From: Deltaproteobacteria bacterium
GTDB taxonomy: Bacteria > Acidobacteriota > Thermoanaerobaculia > Multivoradales > JAHZIX01
Reading direction: 5' to 3'
Assembly (NCBI GenBank): GCA_022601195.1
Contig: JAHZIX010000028.1
Location: forward strand, 124,001-188,000
DNA length: 64,000 nucleotides
Numbering within the stretch: the first letter of the stretch is position 1; each line of letters opens with the position of its first letter. The notes under the pieces were generated by a model. The model was given only the letters and a program-made list of their open reading frames with translations, was not told the origin of the DNA and searched no databases. The position numbers and the translations under genes are program-made. Below, one piece after another: positions 35,148-44,500 of this stretch.

Positions 35148-36650
35148 ATGAGCACCCAGAACCCAGCTGCACCCAACGGGCCGACCTTTTTTGGTCATCC
35201 CCGCGGATTATCGACATTGTTTTTTACCGAGATGTGGGAGCGATTCAGCTTCTACGGGATGCGAGCGTTGCTCGTCTTGTTCATGGTCGATCAGATCAAT
35301 CAGAACGCCAACGGTGGATTGGGCATGGACGCCGTCACCGCCGGAGCGATCTACGGCATCTATACCGGCATGGTCTATCTGGTGGCCTTGCCCGGTGGCT
35401 GGATCGCCGATCGGGTCATGGGGCAAAGAAGCGCTGTGCTCTGGGGAGGCATCATCATCGCCGCTGGACATTTCAGCATGGCGATTCCAGGGACACCGAC
35501 TTTCTTCCTGGGCTTAGTCTTGATCGTCATCGGCACGGGGTTGCTGAAGCCAAATATTAGCGCCATGGTCGCCGACCTCTATCCAGAAGGGGGAGCCCGG
35601 CGGGACGCAGGTTTTACCATTTTCTATATGGGGATCAATATCGGTGCTTTCGCCGCTCCGATCATTTGCAGCTACCTCGGTGAGAACATCGATTGGCACT
35701 ATGGCTTTGGCGCCGCTGGCGTCGGTATGGTCCTTGGTGTGGTGCAGTACATCCTAGGAGCCCGACACCTGAAGGATGCTGGGCTATTCCGAGGGAACCC
35801 GGTCGACCAGGCTCGAGACAAGTCTCGGATGATCATGGGATTGGTCGCCGGCACGATCCTAGTCGGTGGCCTCGCCTTTCTCTTGACCAACGGCACCTTG
35901 ACGCCGCCTGCTCTGGCCAAGGCCCTAACCGCGGTGATCATCCTCGTTGCGATTCTCTACTTCGTCTACATGGCTTTCTTCTCCGGTTTGGATTCCGTAG
36001 AGCGCAAGCGAGTCGGAGTGATCGCCATTCTGTTTCTCGCCGCCGCCCTCTTCTGGTCCGGCTTCGAACAGGCTGGTTCCTCTCTGAATCTCTTCGCCAA
36101 GCAGCTCACTGACCGCATGGTCGGGAGTTTTGAGGTGCCGGCGGGCTGGTTGCAGTCGGTCAATGCTCTGTTCATCATCGCCTTCGCACCGGTCTTCGCC
36201 TCGCTGTGGATGGCCCTGAGCGCTCGCAAGAAAGAACCCTCGAGCCCGGCCAAATTCGGCATCGGCCTCTTTCTGTTAGGGATCGGTTTCCTCATCATGG
36301 TTCCGGCTGCCATTCGCACCGGCTACGACGGCGAAACTGGGAAACTGGTGGGCTCGTCCTGGTTGATCATGACCTACTTGTTTCACACCTTCGGGGAGCT
36401 CTGCTTGAGCCCGGTCGGTTTGAGCACCATGACCAAATTGGCGCCGAAGCGGTTCGTCGGCCAGGTCATGGGGGTGTGGTTCATGGCCACCGCCTTGGGC
36501 AATGTCATTGGCGGGCAGGTGGCTGGGCTGTTCGAGAGCCTGCCGTTGCCGCAAATCTTTGGTGCTGTGGCCTTATTTACTGCCGGTTTTGGATTGTTGC
36601 TGCTGCTCTTCGTCAAGCCGATTCGTAAGCTGATGGGCGGCGTTCACTAG
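35148..36650 (+). CDS. Proton-dependent oligopeptide transporter (POT/PTR2 family)
   Basis: 500-aa inner-membrane symporter, full length for the family, with 12 or more hydrophobic spans. The family signature ExxERFxxYG is present near the N-terminus (EMWERFSFYGMRALL), as are the second POT motif (GGWIADRVMGQR) and GTGLLKPNISAMVADLY. The conserved Glu near the C-terminal half (FHTFGELCLSPVG) fits the proton/peptide coupling residue of TM10. Imports di- and tripeptides with protons. Followed by a clear rho-independent terminator, so it is probably monocistronic. Confidence 0.95.
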   Translation: MSTQNPAAPNGPTFFGHPRGLSTLFFTEMWERFSFYGMRALLVLFMVDQINQNANGGLGMDAVTAGAIYGIYTGMVYLVALPGGWIADRVMGQRSAVLWGGIIIAAGHFSMAIPGTPTFFLGLVLIVIGTGLLKPNISAMVADLYPEGGARRDAGFTIFYMGINIGAFAAPIICSYLGENIDWHYGFGAAGVGMVLGVVQYILGARHLKDAGLFRGNPVDQARDKSRMIMGLVAGTILVGGLAFLLTNGTLTPPALAKALTAVIILVAILYFVYMAFFSGLDSVERKRVGVIAILFLAAALFWSGFEQAGSSLNLFAKQLTDRMVGSFEVPAGWLQSVNALFIIAFAPVFASLWMALSARKKEPSSPAKFGIGLFLLGIGFLIMVPAAIRTGYDGETGKLVGSSWLIMTYLFHTFGELCLSPVGLSTMTKLAPKRFVGQVMGVWFMATALGNVIGGQVAGLFESLPLPQIFGAVALFTAGFGLLLLLFVKPIRKLMGGVH

Positions 36651-36692
36651 GCTGCCGAGCCCTCTGGAGAGGGTATCGGTAGAACCTTCATA

Positions 36693-36718
36693 GGCCCGGC
36701 GTTTTGCCGGGCCTTTTC
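36693..36718 (+). terminator. Rho-independent terminator after the peptide transporter
   Basis: Eight-base-pair GC stem GGCCCGGC/GCCGGGCC (extended by an A-T pair) with a five-base GTTTT loop, followed by TTTT. It lies 43 bp after the transporter stop. Confidence 0.9.
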
Positions 36719-36903
36719 CATTTCGGGCTGTATCCACCGAAGGAGGTCGCTGAGGTCATTTGAGAGGCAGCAGGCTCGCGACAAAGTCCTCGGTTGGTTC
36801 AGGCTTTTCTTCCGAGCTGACCTCAGAGGCTTCCGTTGGTCGACAGCCTAGATTCCACGAAGCACGTTCCCTCGAAACACTGTCTCCTCGAAACACAGGC
36901 CCC

Positions 36904-37512
36904 CTAAGTGCCATCGTCCAAGCTTCCAGCTAGACCTAAGAAACTCTCGACGAGGTTCGGGTCCAATTGGCTGCCAGCAACTCTCGCCAACTCCTGGCGA
37001 GCTTCCCCGTAGCCACGGGCTGGGCGGTAGGGGCGGTGGGTAGTGATGGCGTCGAAGGTATCCACCACGGCAAGAATGCGGCTCGTCAAGGGAATCTCTG
37101 TCCCGCTTCGTTGATGAGGGTAGCCGCTGCCGTTCCATTGTTCGTGGTGGTGGTGGATCGCCGAGGTGACCTCCTCCTGGAAGCCGAGTCTTTCGAGAAA
37201 GGTCCCTCCGATTTTGGGGTGCAGCCGGATTAGGGCCCAACCCCTTCTGGTGAGGGGCTGGCGGCTGTGGAGGATCTCGCTGGGGAGGAAGATCTTGCCG
37301 ATGTCATGGAGAAGAGCCGCTTGCCGTAGCGATGTCCTTTGAGCCCTGGTGAGCCCAACCTCCAACGCCAGCAGCTCGGCATAGCATTGAACGCGATGGC
37401 CATGGCCGAGCAGACCCGGGAGTCGTCGATTCGCTTCTACCAGAAGCTTCCAACAGTCACTCCTGGGTAGAGGAGGCCGAGTTGGCGACCTCTGAAAAGC
37501 CCCATTCATCAT
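36904..37512 (-). CDS. HD-GYP domain protein (probable c-di-GMP phosphodiesterase)
   Basis: About 202 aa from the ATG at 37512, which follows GGGAGGGG at 6 nt. The HD signature (ALLHDIGKIFLP), the downstream HHHHEQWNGSGYP motif and the conserved DTFDAITTHRPYR segment are all intact, the hallmarks of HD-GYP enzymes that hydrolyse cyclic di-GMP to GMP. There is no receiver, PAS or other sensor domain in front, so it is a stand-alone catalytic protein, shorter than most. No GGDEF partner is visible. It reads toward the transporter terminator. Confidence 0.93.
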   Translation of the reverse strand: MMNGAFQRSPTRPPLPRSDCWKLLVEANRRLPGLLGHGHRVQCYAELLALEVGLTRAQRTSLRQAALLHDIGKIFLPSEILHSRQPLTRRGWALIRLHPKIGGTFLERLGFQEEVTSAIHHHHEQWNGSGYPHQRSGTEIPLTSRILAVVDTFDAITTHRPYRPARGYGEARQELARVAGSQLDPNLVESFLGLAGSLDDGT

Positions 37513-38556
37513 GAACAACCCCTCCCAGGGTCTTTAGGTTGGAGGCAGCAGGGTAGCTCGGCAGAGAGGAAAGGGCGATGTCGGTGTGCCTGTCACAACG
37601 AGCACGCCCGGCATGACTCTCTGGGGGCCACGGATCTTTGCAGAAGCCTCCTACATCAGAGCAAGAACAATTTCATTTAACGCATAGATTCTTACGGGAG
37701 CAGTGCCTTTTTTGGATTCTTCTTTTCATTCTTTTTCTGCTTCGGGTTGTGGCTTTTTCTGCCTCAGGTGGTGGTGGCTCATTCTTGCGGAGTTATCTTT
37801 GCGAAGCCGAATGTGTGGATATCTGGGCTGTTCGAGGGCCGATTATCTTGAACAGCTCTTGAGGAACTCATCGCTCTGGTAGAACCCATAGCCGAAGGCA
37901 TCCTTTCGCTGACCGTTGATGAATCTCGGCACGAGTCCCAGCACCAGCCTCGGCATCCTCGCTAGATTTCCCGTACCTGACGATTCCGAGCTAGGCCCAT
38001 GGTGGTGAGTTTTTCCGCCAAGACGAAACAAATCTCGATATCTCGTCACACCTCTCATGAATGCGGAACCATCGCGGGTATCGCTGCCAGAGGGGTGAGA
38101 AACGGGCTACTTGGAGCGCTTCTGGAATCTGAATAAGTGTATGTGAGTGTTTTACTTAGGAGACGCTGAGTCGCTTCGAGACATGCTATCCTTCAAAAGT
38201 TGTAACGAAAATATGCGGTGCTCGCTAACGTCTTAGCGAGAGACCGAATGGGTCTTGGCCCTTGGAGAGGCGGGAGCCGGTTGCTTTCACGTCTCTGGTT
38301 GGACTTGGTGAGGACCTTTCCGTTGCAAGGATTGACTGTCCGTGGTGAAACGCATGTTGCCTCCGAGGGGCTTGTCCTGGGAGGAAATTCGGTGATGTTT
38401 AGGTGCTGGTTTTGATAGGCAAAGAGTCGACAAATTTCGGCCAGACCAGGGCCTCCTCGCTGCAGACCAGAATTCGGTCTACTGCGAGTTTCAAGGGTGA
38501 CAATCTCGCGGGTATATGTCTCGGGAAGAGTCTCGAGGAAAGTTAAGGGAACTGCT
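37513..38556. other. Long intergenic region with no supported gene
   Basis: About 1.04 kb between the HD-GYP gene and the giant surface protein. A T-rich stretch at about 37660-37780 gives a 74-codon plus-strand frame with a hydrophobic middle, but it lacks a ribosome-binding site and looks like pyrimidine-rich noise. A 71-codon minus frame near 37843-38058 is equally unsupported. The end of the region must hold the promoter of the giant gene; AAGGGA before 38557 is its ribosome-binding site. Confidence 0.55.
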
Positions 38557-41500
38557 ATGAGAATTCGGAAAAATGTCGTTGGTTTTGTGATTCTCTCTTT
38601 GCTGGGGCTGATGAGCGCCAAGGCATCCGAAGCGCAAGTCTTGCATTTCTTCGAGATGGCGGTGGATGCTGACAACTCGGACGCCACGGGGTGCGATTTC
38701 GTGGTCACTGATGCGGGCCTGCCGGGAGTGGCGGACCCCGGGTACGAAATCCTGCTGACGCTTACCGTCGATTCAGGGCAGACCCCTCCCATGGTCATCG
38801 CGGCGGACCGGTCCGACTGCAACACGGGCAGTGGCAGTTTCGAGTTTGTTTCCAGCTTGCCAGGGGCTCCCTGGCCGGTGGGTTTGAACAATGGAACGGC
38901 CGGCAGCGATGTGGTCGAGGGCTTCCTTCCTCTCACTTTCACTACCGCCGACGAGATTCGCCTGGCGTTTCGTTCCCTTTCTGACTCCGGCTCCGAAGAC
39001 GCGCTGATTTCTACCGGTGGGAGCTCGGCAGACCCCCCCATCTTGATTCCTCTGGCTAGCCTGGTGGAGATCCCAACCCTCTCGACCCTGGGGCTCGTCC
39101 TGTTGGTGATGGTGCTGGCGGCCCTCGGTTTGGGGTTGCTGCGTCGGCGTCGCTCATCCCTACTGATGACTCTGGTGATTCTCCTCTCCCTCGCTAGCCT
39201 CATTTATGCTGCGATACCCGATGGCATGGTCGACGAATGGGCGGGAAGCGCACCGGTGGCCACGGACCCGGTGCCGGACTCTCTACCCATGAATGCCGCT
39301 GCGGAGATCGTTGCCGCATTCCTTGAAGTCAATGGCGGCGACCTGTGCGTTCGGCTGGACATTGCGGATCTGGAAAATGCTCCCATCAAAGCCCTGGACG
39401 ACCTGGCCACGGTGGACGAGGACGTGGTCAGTGCGATCATCGACGTTTTGGCCAATGACTTGGACCCGGACCCCGGGGACAGTCTGACGATCATCCAGGT
39501 AGATAGCCCGACGGTGGCTGGGGGAACGGCGGTCATCGACCCGCTGGCAACCCCGGACAATCGAATCCTCTACACGCCACCGGCGGATTTCAACGGACCT
39601 GATTCCTTTACCTACACGGTGGAGGAGTCCGGTGGTGGCCTGACGGATATGGCGATGGTGAGCGTCACCGTAGATCCGGTGAACGACGCTCCCGTTTTGG
39701 ACAACTCAGGAGCGATGATCTTCACCGCCATCGATGAGGACGCCGCGACTCCCATGGGAGACCCGGTATTTGCCCTCATCGCTAGTGCTGGCGGCGACCG
39801 CATCACGGATGTGGATTCCGGCGCTGTGGAGGGAGTTGCGGTGATCGGGCGAGACAACTCCAATGGTACCTGGGAGTTCTCCACCAACGGTGGGGGACTT
39901 TGGACCCCATTTGGTGCCCTCGGTGCGGCCAGCGCTACCGTGCTTTCCGCCACTCCTGAGGATCGAATCCGATTCGTTCCCGCAGCAGACTTTGCCGGCA
40001 GCGTGGATCCCGGCATCACCTTTCGTGCCTGGGACACCACCTCTGGAGAACCGACCGGCATGACCGGGGTGGATACCACTACCAACGGTGGCACCACGGC
40101 CTTCAGCACGGCCACGGAAACAGCTTCCATCGGCGTTAACCCGATCAACGATCCACCGGTCAAGACCGCTGGAGGTGGCGGCCCGGTAGCCTTCACGGAG
40201 GACGGCGGACCAGTAGCGGTGGACCCCGCCGTTACGGTGACGGACATCGACAGCCCGAACCTGGCCACAGCGACCGTAACGGTGACCAATCTGCTCGATA
40301 GCGGTATGGAGATCCTGGCAGCGACGGCTTCCGGTGCCATCGGAGCCGGGGACATCACCTACGTAGCTCCGACGCTGACCATCGCTCCGGTGGGGGGAGC
40401 TCCCATCGCAGACTTTCAGGCGGTGCTGCAGAGCGTTACCTACGACAATTCGAGCCAGGACCCGGACACCACTGCCCGAGTGTTGAACTGTGTGGCCAAC
40501 GACGGAGCGGCCAATAGCAACACGCTGGCCCAGACGGTAACGGTAGCGGCGGAAAACGACGCTCCGGTGCTCGATAACACGGGCACCATGGCTTTCACGG
40601 CCATCGATGAGGACGTCACCGGCCCCACCGGAGACCTGGTGTCGGGCCTCATTGCCACCGGCGGGGGCGATCCCATCACGGACGTCGACAGCGGCGCTGT
40701 CGAAGGCATCGCGGTGACCGGGCGGGACAACACCAATGGCACCTGGGAATTTTCCACCAACGGTGGTGGGGCTTGGACTCCTTTCGGTGCCCTCAGCGAT
40801 GCCAATGCCACGGTTCTTTCGGACACGGCAATGGATCGCATCCGTTTCGTGCCGGCCGCTAATTTCAACGGTAGCGTGGATCCTGGCATCACCTTTCGGG
40901 CCTGGGACACCACCTCCGGACAAGCCAGTGGAACGGCGGGAGTAGACGCCAGCACCAACGGTGGCTCCACGGCCTTCAGTACGGCGACGGAGACGGCCTC
41001 CATCATCATCAATGCTCTCAACGACCCGCCGGTGAAGACCTCTGGCGGTGGTGGTCCCGCAGCCTTCACGGAGGGTTTGGGGCCGGTGGTGATCGATGCC
41101 GGGATCACGGTGACGGATGTCGACAACGCCAATCTGGTTTCGGCGACGGTGACTCTGACCAACCTATTGGATGCTGGTGTAGAAGTACTGGCAGCCACAC
41201 CCTCCGGGGCCATTGGAGCGGGAGCCATTTCCTATGCGGCCCCGATCCTCACCATCGCCCCGGTCGGTGGCGCACCGGTGGCCGACTTTCAGGCGGTGCT
41301 GCGGACCGTCACCTACAACAACACCAGCACGAGTCCCAACGAAACCAATCGAATTCTGAACTGTGTGGCCAACGATGGCGCGGCCAACAGCAACGTTGTG
41401 GCGCAGACGGTGACAGTGACCGGAGTCAACGCGCCACCTACAGCGGGCACTGACAACTACGACACCTTGGGCAATACCGAGCTCACCGTGGGCACTGGGG

Positions 41501-44500
41501 GGCCAGCGGCGGTGAGCCTGGCTACGGTGGCCCTGCCGGGTGTTTCGGTGCTCGACAACGACAGTGACCCGGAGGCGACAGCGGTGATGGTGGTTAGCGC
41601 TACCGGCGTGGCCACGGACTCCATGGGGCCCACTTTCGACGTCGTTACCACCAACGGTGGCGCCGTTTCCATGGACATGGCGGGTCGGTTCACCTACCTC
41701 CCGCCGAGGGGCGTTTCCAATATGGCGGATGCTTTCACCTACGGCATTCAGGACGCCGACGGAGTCGGAGCTACGGGAACGGTGAACATCACGATCGCCA
41801 ACGCCCGGATTTGGTATGTCCATAATGACCCGGCCGGCGAGCCGCTGAATCCTGTCGATGGCGCCAACTTCGGCCGCTCCGACGATCCCTTCGACCTCCT
41901 GGCTGCGGCCAGCGCGGCCCACGGAGCGGGCGATCTGATTTGCGTCTACCGGGGCGATGGCTCGACCACCGGAATGAACGCTGGCATCACCCTGGCCGCC
42001 AGCAACGTAACCCTCCATGGGGAACACCAGGGCTGCTCGGTGAATTTGAGCCTCAACGGCCAAGCGGCACCCGAGGTACTTTTGGCGCCTACGGCCAACA
42101 GCCACGCTCGGCTCGGCCACACGGCTGGTAACGCCATTAGCGTGAATGCCACCGCCGGGAATGTGACCGGCATCTCTATTCGCGGAGTCGATCTTTCCTC
42201 CACCGGAGGCAACGGTTTGGACGTCACCACTTCCGGAGCCAACAATGTCGGCGTTGTCTTCGAGAACAGCTTGGTGGCCGGCGCCAGCACCGAAGGGATC
42301 GACGTCAACCACGCCAGCTCCGGCTTGGCGACGGTGCAGGTCAACAATTTGTCGAGCTTGGTGGCGTCGGGAAATGGTTTCGACGCGCGAACTACCGGTA
42401 CCGGAGATCTAGAGGTTTCCTTCGACGACGTGGCCGGCATCACTTCCGCTGCTGGAGCGGGTTCCGCCGTTTTCATGGAAGACGTCTCCGGAGCGGGGAC
42501 CCTCTTCGTGACCAGCTTCTCGGAGAGCACCGTTCTGGGTACTTCCGCGGGTGATGGAGTTCAGATTCTGGGGGCGGTCTTCGATGCTGACCCCTCGGAT
42601 GCGGACTTCGATCAAGTCTCCGCCGGTGATCTGAACATCGGCCTGGTGTCCAATCGGGTCGGCCGTAGCGGATTGATCCTGGGAACCGCCGCCAGCCGGG
42701 TCTCGGGCAATCTGAGCTTCGGGACCTTGAATGCCTTCACCACAAACGGACCAGCCCTCTTTGCTTCGGGTTCCGCGGTTTCTGTCGGGGGTCCGCCTCC
42801 CACCGCCGGTTTCCTGCTGACCATCGCCACTGGAATTGCCGATGCCATTGGGGGGCCTGCGGTCTCTCTCGACCCCCTGACCGCCAACGTGCAGCTGAGC
42901 AGTGTTTCTTCCACGGGTAGCCCCCTTTCCGGAGTGTCTTTGGTAGATGTCGCCGGAACCGTCACTCTGCAAGGCGGGGGGCTCGTCAACAGCGCCGGTG
43001 CGACCTTCCTGGTGATGGGCGGTACGGTCACGGCGAGCTACAGCGGCGGCATCACACAGGCCAATAACGCTCCAGCGGTCACCGTCAGTGGAGGGCACTC
43101 CACGGGCATTGTGACTTTCGATACGGGGACGGTCTCAGCCACCAACGGTACCGGGCTGCAATTCGATAACGCCGACGGGACCTACAATTTCAACGGCACG
43201 ACGACCCTTAACGGCGGAGATGCTGGGGTCGACATCCTCAACGGCTCCGCAGGTACCTTTAACTTTGGTGCCAATGCCGCCATCACCCATGCCGGAGCCG
43301 GGACGGGTTTCAATGTGAACGGCAGTTCGCCGACTCTGGACTATGACGGCACCATCAACGACTCGAGCGGTTTGGCGGTCGACATCAACAGCTTCGGTGC
43401 CGGGGGCTCGGCTCGGTTCGATGGGCAGGTCACCTCCAGCGGTGCAGGTCTGCGGATAGGCGGCGCCGCCAGCACCGTGCTCTTTGCCAACGCCGATCTG
43501 ACCAGCTCCGCGACGGTGGATATCGATACCAATCTCGCTGTGATTACTTTCTCGGATCTCAGCCTGAATCAGACTGCCGGTGCGGTGAATGCCTTCGACG
43601 TCAACGGCGGGAGCGCCAACATTGTCGTGAACCTTACCGGTAGCGGAATTCGGAGCTCGACGGGCAACCGTTTGGTGGACATCACCGGGCGGGCTGGCGG
43701 CACCGTGAGCTTCAACGGCGCCGCCACGGTCCAGGGGACCGGTGGCAACACCGGTATCAACATCACCGGATCGACGGCAGCCAATACGGTTGCCTTCAAT
43801 TCTCCGGTGGACGCCGGTCTCTCCGGGAATCGACTCACTGGCGGCACCGGGGTCAACATCGACAACAACGGCCAGGCGGGAGCGGTGGTTTCCTTCGCCA
43901 ATCTCGACGTCTTCACCAGCGGTCAGACGGCCCTTCGGGCAGTGAATAGCGGCATGGCGAACGTCACTACGGGTTCGCTGAATGCCCTCACGGGCCAGGG
44001 CGTGGAGGTCGATGGAGTCGACACGGGCATGACTTTCAGCAGCCTCACGACCACGAGCAGTGGCGCGGAGGGCGTGCAGCTCACCAACTTGCGGGATGGG
44101 GCTAGCTTCGCAATTACCGGCGCAACCAGCGTGACCGGAGCCAGCACTCGAGGGATTTCGATCTCCTCGGCGGTGGGGGCCGCCATCGACCTGGACTTCA
44201 CCGGTGCGACCACCGTCGACAACGCCGGTGCCGAAGGGATTCGGGTGGATCGGGCGGATACCAATGGCGATCCCACGGCCTCGGATATCGACTTCGGCGC
44301 CGTCAATATCAACAACCGCAACAACACCGGAATTTTCTTGGACAATGTGGAGGGCACCTTCGATGCCGGGGTCACCAATATTGCCAACCCCAACAGCGCT
44401 AGCGGTTACGGCATCCGGATGGAAGATTCTTCGGCCCTAGCGACTTTCTCGACCGCCAACATCAGCGATACCAATCAGGGCACGGCGACCACGGACGGTG

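Noticed and set aside
37638-38058. Small hydrophobic frame on + and a 71-codon frame on - in the long gap
   Set aside because: Pyrimidine-rich low-complexity sequence, no ribosome-binding site, no recognisable protein features.
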